Shown piece by piece: positions 48,925 through 60,412 of a DNA stretch of 64,000 bases. Made by a program: the position numbers and the translations under genes. The notes beneath the pieces were generated by a model, which ran no database searches, had not been told where the DNA came from, and saw only the letters and a program-made list of their open reading frames with translations. The stretch is taken from assembly GCA_914767715.1 (NCBI GenBank), contig OU612071.1, positions 25,419,681-25,483,680 of the forward strand, written 5' to 3'. This stretch comes from Membranipora membranacea. Lineage: Eukaryota > Bryozoa > Gymnolaemata > Cheilostomatida > Membraniporidae. Each line of letters opens with the position of its first letter. The stretch's first letter is position 1.

Positions 48925-50170
48925 TGAGGCTCTCTGATTGTAGTATTCATGTTTCAAGCAAGTTAGTTGGGAACCGTTGTGTATAAAATCGAGTTGAGAA
49001 GTGTTGTAAACTTTAGTGTTGGTTTGTCGATCACAATTTATGGTTTATCATCGAGGCCTTCAGGTGACAAGAAGTCTGTCTTGTAACCTCTGAGTTATTC
49101 TTATGTTAATCTTTATGATTGTCTTTTTGAGAACATATCACTGAGATGTAAATATTTTATAATCAGTATTTCACACTTATTATTACAAACTCCTCCTTTG
49201 TGTTTGAATACTGCTAATTTTTAGACACATAATTTATACTGACTTGGTTTGCTTCTTCTGACTTATTGGTTCTATTTTTACTATATTTTTATAATTTCTT
49301 TTACATTTTTGTAATTTTAACAGTACAATACAACAAAATTCATTAAATTAGTCTTAATTATATATTGATGTTGGTGTTGAACAAATAACAATCCTATCAT
49401 GGCACACCTGGTACACTGAGGTTTGCACATTGCACACAGAGGAGATAAATTCACAGTCTGTATGTGCTTCATTAATAGTCAGTATGTGACGAATACTTAA
49501 AACACTGATCAGAGTTTTATGAATAATCTAAACTTATGAAATACTGGTGAGGACAATCTATAAACAACAATTCTACACAAATTAGCAAAATTATTCAGTT
49601 GCCTGCACACCAGTGATTGATCTCATGAAAATTAAATGTAGCATGACACGACGTTACACATCATATGGTTGTGAAGATTTACGTCGTGCATCTTCCACTG
49701 AGATAACTAAAACTGTGAACTAGAATAATCCTAAAAGAAGTTGTCTCCTCTTTACTCATCATGTGACAACTTCTGAAAAAGAATAATAAAATTGAGAGGC
49801 ATGTTCAGCATTTGGGGTTGCGTGTATCTTGGGATTGAATGCCTATTTAGGTATTTAGAGTGCCTGCCATTTTGCATGTGAGGAGTAAAATATGGTTGAA
49901 GAGCCGCAGATGAACAGAACATTTGAAAGTGAATTACGAGATGTAATGAGTTCTGAGATTAAATTTGGAATAGCTGTCAGTCTACATGATAAAGACAACT
50001 GCTTACTTACTTTGCTGAAAGCAGACTGCTGTTGATCTTGTTTTGTACTTTATTTATTGGACAGATTTGAATTGTCATGTATACAGATAGCCTAGCTGTA
50101 AATAGTTCATTGATATATTGATATAATTAAACAGACATGGACACAGCTTATTAATCATATCGATGTCTGT
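48925..50170. other. 3' flank of NTase-TPR copy 2 (duplicated segment)
   Basis: Near-identical to 9567-10815. No gene. AATAAA signals of copy 1 read TATAAA (48982) and AACAAA (49332) here. Confidence 0.7.
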
Positions 50171-50437
50171 AGGACAAAAACTGATGCTATTTTTGTACAC
50201 ATTGACCACTCTAGAGTATGTAATAACTCTATGGCGCTGGCTTACGGCGCCGGAACTTTGCCAAGTAAAGTAAAGCTCAGTGGTATGGCTTTGGCTTAGC
50301 ATGCACAAGGTCCTGGGTTCGACTCATGGAGGGAAGGGGTTTTTGTATTTGAGGTAAAAGCTTCAAAACTTCTCATCTTGGACAACAATCAAATGCTAAG
50401 ACTGAAATATCTGAGAACAGGCAAAGTTCCGGCGCCG
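50171..50437 (+). mobile_element. SINE-like insertion with 25-bp target duplication
   Basis: A 267-bp insertion absent from copy 1 and flanked by the 25-bp repeat starting gcttattaatcatatcgatg at 50146-50170 and 50438-50462. Inside are a tRNA-like promoter (ctcagtggtatggctttggc and B box gggttcgactc) and a pair of inverted 17-mers, ggcgccggaactttgcc (50246-50262) and its reverse (50420-50436). Confidence 0.85.
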
Positions 50438-50462
50438 GCTTATTAATCATATCGATGTCTGT

Positions 50463-51010
50463 CAATGTGTGCAACTATTTAGTAAGCTGAGTTTGGGATT
50501 TCAAACTAAAGTTCCTTTCTATGGTTGCTTAGATATCATATGGGGGAGATGGCACATATTTGCCCGGCTTGAATTTGCCTGAATCTTAGATTGCCTGAGA
50601 ACCAGTACACAGTTAGGGAGCTTGATTGACCGTTCCGCAGGATTAAATTGTATTCTACTTTGATCAGGTTAAAGATGAGACTGTGACCAACTAGAGTTCA
50701 TTATCACAAACGTACGCACAAATGTACACACACACAAATGTACACACAATAGCTGTATTAACTTTTAGGGTGAACTATCTATTTAATAAAAATCAATCTA
50801 CCCTGCTTGTGAGTTCAGCCTTCTATGATCTTTGTCTCATCATGTTTAATTAAACGTAACCTTCCAAGATAAAGTCAGACCCAGGACGGAAGGGAAAGGT
50901 GGTGTTACTGAATCTGGTTCCACAGATATCTTATGGTACAATCAGATAGTATAATAAGTGACCAAATGACATCCAGGGTATAATAGCTAACAGACCTGAA
51001 GCTGACACAC
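50463..51010. other. End of the copy-2 duplicated segment
   Basis: Homologous to 10820-11420, with a short deletion and a (ca)-rich stretch at about 50710-50745. No gene. Confidence 0.6.
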
Positions 51011-51837
51011 TGATATGATATTTACAAATCGAAGACTACCAAGTGTCTACAATTAATGGTGGATTGCCACATCTCGGCTATTCATTACAGCAGTCCCATA
51101 AGAGTAGTCCACTAATTATGACATGCTCTTTCAGATTCTTGATTGTTTGAACCCATATCATTAGTTTTTGATCACTTTCCCCTTGCCGGCAGCAATTTTG
51201 GCAATAGACTCCTGTTGTGCAACTTAGTGTCAGGAACAATATCACCATTGGGATCAGCATGAAAATCTCTACCAGAAAAACTGTCAAACCCTATCCACCC
51301 AAAATCATAAATGAAGTTGCCTTTCTAACGATACTTTGCATAGGCTGCCTCCAAACTATGAGGTTTATTATGAGTTTTATAGTTGATATATACTATGATA
51401 ATATACTTTAAGTCAGGTTCTGATTTCTACCATTGCAAGATAAAATTGAATAAGATAACTCACTTGACGTTGAGTTAAATCTCAGATAATTAATCCAGGT
51501 ATCGTTCTGCCACGTGCTGCTGGTCTGATCTTATTGTCTGACCATAGTTTGAACACTTTGTACCTTTGTCTGATCTTTGTCTGTACACTGCTGGAATGCT
51601 GCAGAGCTACCAAAAGTAAGACTCGATATATAATATGAGATTTATAGTGACTCTTAGAATAGACAAAAATAAATACAAAACATGTACAGCATGATGGTAA
51701 CAGATCAAGACCCGGCGGTGAAGAGCACAACAGAGAAACAAAGCATACCTGAAAATAAACTGTTTTTGATCATGATCAACTACTGTCTTTAGTGTCGCTA
51801 AGCTATAATAGAGTGTTGCTCTGCAGTGATGTAAATT
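51011..51837. other. No recognised gene
   Basis: Two minus-strand frames (51078-51287, 51482-51730) lack support. The region lies between the end of the direct duplication and a LINE and may include its decayed 5' part. Confidence 0.4.
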
Positions 51838-54535
51838 TTCATTTTTGAGAAGACTGATGATATTTATGCCAGACAGTTCCTGGACTACATGAATGACTTA
51901 AAATTTGATTATCATATCGGGGGCACCCCCACACATTGGCGAGGAGGGTCATTAGATGTTGTCTGCACCCGAGGCTTATCATGTAGATCTCTGTGCATTG
52001 AGGATCTTCAGCTATCGGATCACTCTTTCATTTTCTTTGACCTTGGCATTCCGTCAAAGTAACATATTGCTACTGGTGAAAGCTTTCATTCTGATAAAGC
52101 ACGGTATTATGATTATAGGAAATTTAAGTCATTGGAAAATCCTCTGTTTACCGTGTCAATTTCTCAGGAATGTTCGAGTCTATTGTCTATTACCCAGGAT
52201 AGTTCGGATTATTTTGCTGAAGCTATTGTTGATGTCGTAGCTAGCAGCTTAGATGAGTTTGCGCCGGTGTCAAAAAGAAAGACTAAGAACAAAAAGCGTA
52301 GTAATTTTGTGTATAGTAAGGAGGTTGATAATGCTAAGAGGATTAGACGGCAATCAGAACGACAGTATCGCAAAGCCCAACCGAAATCCATAAACAGCTT
52401 CTGAAGACACAGATAAACAAGGTTCGGAATTTAGCTTTGAAATGTAGAGCTCGATTAGTCCAAGAGAAAATTACAGCAGGTGGAGTTAAGGAGTTGTTTA
52501 CTGAGGTGAAAAAGCTTAGTATGCCTCGTACTAAGTGCTTGCCTACTGCCTACGGTAGTCCAGGACAATAAGCGGATGCTTTCGCTAATTATTTCAGATC
52601 TAAAGTTGATGATATCGTTTTGGAATTTTCGCTCATTGATGTTGTACCATTATCTATTGAAACCAGCAGTACTTGGGCCTTGGCTTTTGATGAGTTTTCG
52701 GAATTGTCTGATCATGATGTTACTAAGCTTCGTAAGTTGAAAACCTCTCATCTCGATCCTCTACCCACAAGACAGTTCTCACTGATTTGGCCGGACCTTT
52801 TACCGTTGGTTACAAAGCTTGTAAACTCCTCTCTCATTCATGTCTGGAGTTTTCCCAGCTACGTACAAGCAATCTCATATCACCCCGTTAATCAAATCTC
52901 CTAACTCAGATCCGGAATCTTTAAAGTCTTATCGACCAGTATCAAATCTATCGTTCTTATCCAAAGTCATTGAAACAGCTGTGAGCAATCAGCTTATGGA
53001 TCATTTCAACAGACATTCATTGCTAGATGAGCACCAATCGGCCTACCGGCACGGACACAGTGTGGAAACCACAATTTAACATGTTTACTCATCAATATGC
53101 CAGCAACTTCACAGGGGTAAAACCGTATTTCTAGTTTTACTAGATTTATCGGCAGCTTTCGATACAGTGTCGCATGAACACCTTATTTCTTTGCTCTCTA
53201 CACAGTTTAAGTTAGGTGGTAACGTGCTGAAGTGGATAAAGTCCTATCTCTCTGATCGATCATACAGAGTTAAAATTGATAGTAAATTGTCTGATCCTGT
53301 GTGTTGTAATGTTGGAGTCCCGCAAGGGAGTGTTCTGGGTCCTATTTTGTTTAACTGTGTGATGTCTTCCTTGCCAAAGTTACTCGCTAAGATGGGGATC
53401 CAGAGCCATATGTATGCTGATGACACTCAGTTCTGGGTGAGTTTTGGAGAAAATGAAGATTTAAACAATGAGAAGACTGCCAGGTGGCGGGAAAAGCAAG
53501 CTTTCTCTGTTATAAATTCATTCATGAAGCAAAGTCATCTTAAGTTAAATCCTGCAAAGACTCAATTCATCCCATTTTCTCGTAAATCAAGTTTCTCATC
53601 ATTTGCACCACTTCAGCTCGACGATCACACCTCTATATCTCCATTTCCTGAAATCAGAAATCTTGGCCTCATCATGGACTCAAAGCTTGACTTCCAAAGT
53701 CATGTGACAGCATTACGCAAAAGTTGCTTCTTTAACTCAAAAGGCTAAGGGCAATCAGGAATTATATTCCTAAATCTCAGTTTGCCACCCTCATTCACGC
53801 TTTCATCACCAGCAGGCTAGATTTCTGCAATTCGATCTTTTATGCTTGACCTAAAACTGTCATTTCCCGATTACAAACAGTACAGAATTCCTGTGCGAAA
53901 TGCTTGACTGGGGGCAATCGTTACACCTCAGCCACTGAAGCCAGATTTACACTCAACTGGCTCCCTATCACATCACGATCAATGTTCAAGCTAGGTGTCA
54001 TGGCTCATAAAGTTGTGCACCATCCAACAACAACCCCAACATATCCCTCAGGTGAATTTTCAACATCTCAACACTCGCAACAACTCATCGAACACACTCG
54101 TTTCTACTTTCTCAAGCAAACTCTCAACCGTCGGCAATCACTCCCTACTCATCACTCTGCCCAAAGTCTGGAATTCCCTCCAACCTGATCTCCGAGGCAT
54201 CTCTTCAACTTCCCTCTTCAAATCCAAACTAAAAACCTTCTTATTTATATCTACTTATAAAGTTTAATTTTAGCCTGGCTGGTTGCCTGTTTTTGCCTGG
54301 CAGGTGGCCATATTTAACTAAATATAATATGTACATACTATAATTTTATCTTTCCGTTAACTCAGTGTCAGATTTTATGTACAATTTTATTTTATTTTTT
54401 ATTATTCTACACCGAATATTTTATCTCACATTTTACCATGTACAACGCTTAGAAATCATTGTTTTATTGTATAAACAATTTTATTAAGCGTTTCATAAAT
54501 AAACTGTATTATATTATTATTATTATTATTTATGA
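51838..54535 (+). mobile_element. LINE (CR1/jockey-like), near full pol, inactivated
   Basis: Across a few frameshifts and stops: endonuclease end (FDYHIGGTPTHWRGGSLDVV, QLSDHSFIFF), a basic linker, then reverse transcriptase (SYRPVSNLSFLSKVIE; LLDLSAAFDTVSHEHL; VPQGSVLGPILF; MYADDTQ) and the tail (ITSRLDFCNSIFYA, LNWLPITSR). A 193-codon frame covers the catalytic YADD. The 3' end has a TTATTA repeat tail at about 54512-54531. Its end meets the outer boundary of the right inverted-repeat arm. Confidence 0.85.
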
Positions 54536-55859
54536 GCAACTATCCAAACATAAAGTTAGAGCTGACTGATAGCGGTCATAAAAAGCTTTCTAAGGAAAGT
54601 TATCTCTCTGACCGACACAGACAGAGTCCTTTACGTTCAAAAACTGGCAAGAATTTATTCTGTGACATATTTTGACCCTCCCCTGACTTTGGCATTACCT
54701 TTCTCGTAACGATCATGTATCTATGATTATATGTAAAATAAAATATTACAGCCCTCTGACCAAACCCATCTCGGACCTGTTTGTTAGCTGTGAGAATGAA
54801 ACCAAACACTTTAATCTCTGGTGGCCCCTAATACTCTCATAGTCAGACCATTGTGTGTGACCCCAGTCTTATCTGTCTGCATTATTAGCGTCATTCAACA
54901 CACTATATCAGCTTTGTTTATCTACTGTATATAATACAAAGTTCAGCCTATCAGACCACTGCTGGGCCTCATGTGACTCAAAGACACAGGACCACACACA
55001 TAGGTACATTGCACCTTGATTATACTTTGCTATAATCAATCGAATTCAAACCAGCACAAGTTTCTATCCCACAATGCACCTCGAGCCTAATATCATAGAC
55101 CTAATATCACCCACAATGTAATGACTCAGGAAACCCTTCAATGTAGTCTTCACACCCAGATCTTCTTTGACAAAATCAAACACACAACTAGTCAAACAAT
55201 CACTAAGAATGGTCCACGGAGTACCTAGTAACTCAAGATAACCCGAAATTCGCTTCTAAGTCAAATACTAAACACACCTACTGGTTTTATCTGTCAGTAT
55301 ATCCTGGCTTGTGGGTCAAGCGGAGCTTGCAGATTGCTGAGAAAAAAAGTGGGCTAAAGAGAAAAGGCTCGTTCTCAACAGCTTCCCGAGATTGTCTACA
55401 AATGGCCTGATATTCGGTGTTTTATGCGGATTTTGGGCAATAAATAAAATCGGGCGTTTGGTGATATAAAATCAATTTATGATATATGTCATGAATTTGT
55501 CTGTGGTGTAAATATTCATTTATATATGCACTGTGCGATAAGAACTATGAAGTTATTCACTTTACTAATGACAATCTGAGAGTTCTGTTTAGCCTTACAT
55601 TGCAGAAGAACTGTCACTGTTACATGTTCTATACAATAGTAACAAATAGCAATGATTTTTAGTTACAAAACAATGATTTTTTATGAACTCAAAATTTGGA
55701 GTTGCGCTTTCGTTACAACAGAAAACAAGGCTCGCTAGTTTAATATGGAATGTGGTCTTAGGGTACAATTGATATCTTTACAAATATCAGACTGTTTTAT
55801 CGATTAGAACTTTTAGGACATCAAATGTATTCATGGAGAAACAAGAAATGAGTGTCTGC
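54536..55859. repeat. Outer part of the right inverted-repeat arm
   Basis: Reverse-complement match to 33478-35677 minus the two left-only inserts. Between about 55744 and 55850 the arm is unique, at the place where the left arm carries its 8.8-kb block. No gene. Confidence 0.75.
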
Positions 55860-56624
55860 AGCATGTGAATATTTCTCTGTAATCGTTGCTCTTTTCTGCC
55901 TATGTAAGAGTATCTTATCTGCTTACATCAAACATAACGTGTTTTAAAGGGTGAGTATCAAGTAAAAATAGATTATATCTCCGTTTTTATCCCTCAATTT
56001 GTACAACATGAGTGAGAAGCAACAAGTAAGGTTTTTGTTATGTTTGGTAGTACTAGTTAGTAGTACTACCTACTAACTAACTAATACTAGTAATAGGCCT
56101 AAGTTAATTTCACTCCAGTCATATTGTAGTTTAAGCGAATAAGCTACGATTATGTTTATATATGCAGTGATTATTGTAGTTTATCAACCAAGCAAGCCAC
56201 ACAGGGTGATAATTATTCTAGTAGAATATTCAATATAAGATTAAATAAATAATAATAAACATTTGTAGACAGTCTAGTTCTGTATTATGGGGGCAATAGC
56301 CAGTTTAAAAAACAAAATCATAGTGGAGGGCTCGTTGGTTAAGCCCATGTTGCAATGTAAGACATAATTTAGATACTCAGTCTGATTCAACACACGGGTG
56401 TTGAACAACATGTCTTACTGCACTCACTAGAACAATGGATTTTTTACGATATAGGCTGTATAACAATGCTGTATTGTATTTAAGAACAATGCTGTAGATG
56501 CCTTAAGAGCTGTAAGACCTGTCCTTCAACATGTCTTACAACACCCCTCGCCAGCGACGGTTATTAGTGCCCGTTCAGAACTGCATAAAATTTTGTAATG
56601 AATGAATCCGTTAGTCGTACCAGT

Positions 56625-56897
56625 TCAATAATCATTTATGCCAATCTGATAGTACTGGTTTTTCTTACAACCTATCAGGGGGTCTGAGGAAGTCACTGTG
56701 TCTGGCAGTTTGTTCCACTCCTTGGCAGTCCTGATATAGAACAAACGCTGGCCGAACGAACAAATACCTTTACTCTCAGGTGCTACTGAAGGGGCTGCAA
56801 ACAGACCTTTGTTACAATGTTCATGGTGATCACTTTTTAACCCATTGCGCTTGTAGTGTGTAGGATATATCAGTCCTGTCAGCCCACTATAACTCAA
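56625..56897 (-). mobile_element. LINE pol C-terminal scrap, right arm
   Basis: 90 open codons including HCNKGLFAAPS and FGQRLFYIRTAKEWNKLPDT, the conserved end of many LINE proteins. Same insertion as 23570-23833, so older than the inverted duplication. Confidence 0.75.
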
Positions 56898-57691
56898 ACT
56901 ATATGATATTCTGTTAGAACTCTGACATACAGAAGCTCTAACTAGTAAGCTTTCACTACTTGCTGTTATTATTAAACTTATGATTACAGCTGATTCATCA
57001 TGGCTGAAGCCTTAGATTTCAGGCATCCTGATCAGCCATCACTGGAGAGCTCACTACACGCCCCTCCTGGCTCTGAACTGGAGAGCCTTATAGAGGATCT
57101 CAATCCTAACCAGGTGAGCCTGACTGAAGTCATTCAATCACATTTCAGATTTAATCCAGGCAGTTACAGATTAATTGTAAAAAAAAATTTATTCTGCAAT
57201 GTCTCAATTCCATGGGTAAATTATTACTCATGCTTATATCCTCATATAGTATTTGATGTTATTAGTAGGTCTACAACAGATAGTATAATATAATGTCATG
57301 TGTACCACAGATAGTATATGATTTTATAAGTAGGCCTACCACAGATAGTATCTGATATTACGAATACCACAGATAGTATATTATGAGTACTGTAGGTAGG
57401 AGTCAAGATTGTAATCTGATTGTATTTTATAACAGATTGTTCATCACATACAAAGACCTCGTCACTCACGTCTCAGACATCATCACAACACGTCTTCATC
57501 AGCTGCTTCTGTAGGGAGCCGGAAACAGCTCTTTAATGGAGGAGGTAATAATGGTGGTAAGCTTAGTAAGAGATCTCAATCACTAGATATAGCAGCAGGT
57601 GGAGTACAGAGTACAGTTAATGTGGAGTGAGTACACAGCGGTCATGTCTGTAAACAGCTATTTGTTGCTGGGGTAAGATTATATCATATAC

Positions 57692-58599
57692 CAGGGGTGC
57701 CCAACCTATGGCTCATGAGCCATCTCGGCTCATTTTGGCTTTTTGGGTGGCTCATTTTAATATTTGCAAATTTCACGCGCTTTTCGGCGTGAATTTCATG
57801 CATTCAATTGATGCATGTACAATGTACATTAAATGTATGTATAGTGTATACAAGTTCATTGTACTGGGTGCCTGCATTGTACATATGTGTGTAGAGTTGT
57901 CTTCTTGCAGACTTGCCAACCTAAATTTTTCAAAATGCTTCTAAAAATTTGCAAAATGCTTAAAGGGCAACCAAGGTTTCGCAGCAATGCATTAATGGGT
58001 AGTAAATAATGTGCTGGGCAGCATCTGCTTTGTGCATTACGCGATGCAAAACTCAAAGTAGTTGCTGACTCTAAGCTGGGTAACACTTCAGTTTAGGGGA
58101 GGTTCCAAGACATCGCTGTAATGATAATAGAGCACAGGCTAAATAATAACAGGAACAGGAAACTGCTCTGTGGTATTCTCTTTGAGCTGAGTTTGAGTAC
58201 CTAATGGAAGAAATGTTTCACAAGAATTCTGGCTAAAAAAACCATCCGAATTATATTATGTCTTTTTCCCTATGCAGAAGGTGCATTCTGCTATCAATCA
58301 ACGACCATCAATGAGATGTTGTTTGAAACCTTGGTTGCCCGTTAAAATGCTTACAAAACTCCAGGGCGCCTCATATGACCAGAAATTGCCTCAAAAAATG
58401 TTTGCGCTACGCGCATAATCTCACACAATGACTATGCTTTGCTTTGGTATTTTTGCCAGCGCTTATACATGAATGAATATGATACATATATATCACTGAC
58501 TGTTTCCATGTTGTCTACACGTGACGCAACGAGGTCAGCTCATTTGGTTTGATCGATTTTTTAAATGGCTCATGTGAGAGACAAGGTTGGGCACCCCTG
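57692..58599. mobile_element. Non-autonomous hAT-like element, 908 bp
   Basis: Ends are caggggtgcccaacc and its reverse complement, the CAGGGGTG...-type hAT terminus, flanked by the 8-bp duplication tcatatac (57684-57691, 58600-58607). The left arm shows the single-copy empty site in the matching intron (gtatatgata near 22832-22842). No transposase is present. It inserted into intron 2 of the right CCDC180-like copy after the duplication and itself carries a nested insertion at 57962-58343. Confidence 0.9.
57962..58343. mobile_element. Nested 382-bp element with 9-bp target duplication
   Basis: Terminal inverted repeats aaagggcaaccaaggtttc / gaaaccttggttgcccgtt (one mismatch) are flanked by aaaatgctt at 57953-57961 and 58344-58352. 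A 9-bp duplication would suit a Mutator-like mobiliser, but that class is only an inference. No coding capacity. Confidence 0.75.
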
Positions 58600-60078
58600 T
58601 CATATACCAATAGGCCTTATACTCTTTACAAACCTGGCATCATGAGTGTCTGTTGACCTTGAAGTTCACCGAAAGCAGTTCAATGATGTCCTAAATATGT
58701 TCTCAAATAAAACATAAATGAGGCCATTCTGGAGTAAATCTGAAAGTTAATTTTTCTTATACAGCCACCGATGGTCTCAAGTTTATACTACAGTCAAGGT
58801 CTGTATTTTTGATTATCTCATTATTCATACAATTTTAATAACAGGTACAGCTGAGGAAAGGATATGATGTATCTAAATCAATACGAGATGAGAAAGGTGG
58901 ACCTAAGATTAAAACTAGATTCGGTGGGGTACCATTAGTACACATGACACGCGATCCAGTGAAGGAGGGGACATGTATACTTGGCCCCCGACAACAGGAG
59001 TGGCTCTCAGGCTTTCCTAATGAAAGCTCAATAGAGAATCCAGTTCTCTACAAGTAAGAACTTTATACTGAGATTTGAAACTCTTTGATTTATAGTGAAG
59101 GTTGTATACGTATAGAGACCTGCCGAAGTCTATTGTTGTGTTTTAGCCAGTTAATGATTAGTGCACCACTGTCGGTAGGGGAGAGGGAGGCGACATATAC
59201 CTCAAGAAAAATATCATCATAACCTTGTAATCAATCAGAGAATGTCATCTTTTCTTACCTTACAATTATAGAGATCATCAAGCTTATAATCACAAAGAGA
59301 TTCAAGTTTTTGATATGTTACTTTCAGATATGAGCAGGAGTTTAGATCTTCTGTAGACGTGGAATCAGAATCTTACTCGGCTCTTAAAGAAGTCAGAGAT
59401 CTGCCAGATGTTGTCGGTATGTATATGTCTGGTCTGCCTCATATGTGTACATCTACTTGGTTAATGTACAGCATAACGGGTGAATTTATCTACCAACGGG
59501 TTATTCAGTTCCCTTAATGATGTAAATGACGTATACATATATACAGCCGAATATAAAATAATTGTCCAGTTTTTTATTTTTGTGCTTATCTTGCTGGGTC
59601 CCTACTGATCACATGACGAGCGAAATGATATATGATTATAGTGAGTAAGAAGACAGGATCTAATGTGAGAGAGAAGATAGCGAGGAGTAGAGAGGAGAGA
59701 CATGAATCTGCTCTAGATGAGATGCATCAAGTTTATAATATTATATCCTTTCCCAGCAGTGGATGATGTAATTCTGAAAACTCTGATATGTGTATGATGA
59801 ATTAAATAGGTGGTAGAGACGGAACGTGCTGAGTTTGATTTTGCACTCTGAATTGTGGATCAATACGCCTATATAGGGGATGATGAGACCAAACTCTCTA
59901 ATTAGCCAACCTGCCTTTCACTGCCAGACGACTAGCATCATTTTTATTTCTAACATTATTATTGTAGGAGTTGGAGCCTCGAGTTGAGAAAGCTGGATAT
60001 AATCTTATGGAGAAGTTAGAGGAGAGTAATTCTGAGATCTCACAGCTTGTTAATGAGATAGAGGATAACGAGGTAACT

Positions 60079-60098
60079 CCCCCCCCCCCCCCCCCCCC
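60079..60098. repeat. Poly-C tract
   Basis: A run of about 19 C in the intron after exon 6 of the right CCDC180-like copy. The proline-rich frame through it is not coding. The left arm lost this segment. Confidence 0.9.
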
Positions 60099-60339
60099 TA
60101 CTCCTTCCCCCTCCCCTCCACCGGGAGATAATAATGGTGCAACCTCGTTATCCCATAAATACTGAAATATAGAGCTTAGTATGATTTAACTGTATCAAAT
60201 CTTACCCTAACAAATCCTCCCAAGACGATTTAAACTCAAATTGAACACAAATATAGAGTATAAATTCGAGTTATTTGGAAGGGTAAAGGTTAATTCATTG
60301 GGTTTTTCACTAACTCATCTCATTTTCATTATAATATCT

Positions 60340-60412
60340 GGCTCTGTGGCCTAATGGACAAGGCGTCTGACTTCGAATCAGAAGATTGTGGGTTCGAGTC
60401 CCATCAGGGTCA
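60340..60412 (+). tRNA. tRNA-Arg (UCG anticodon), right arm
   Basis: Same 73-nt cloverleaf as the left arm except for one base: position 71 is T instead of C (CAGGGTC), turning the second acceptor pair into a G-U wobble. Anticodon loop CTTCGAA, T-arm and A/B boxes are intact, so it is probably still functional. It lies in sense orientation in the intron between exons 6 and 7. Confidence 0.93.

Noticed and set aside
59971-60165. 64-codon frame with a proline run as a complete small protein
   Set aside because: The first 35 codons are exon 6 of the CCDC180-like gene; the proline run comes from an intronic poly-C tract after a good donor.
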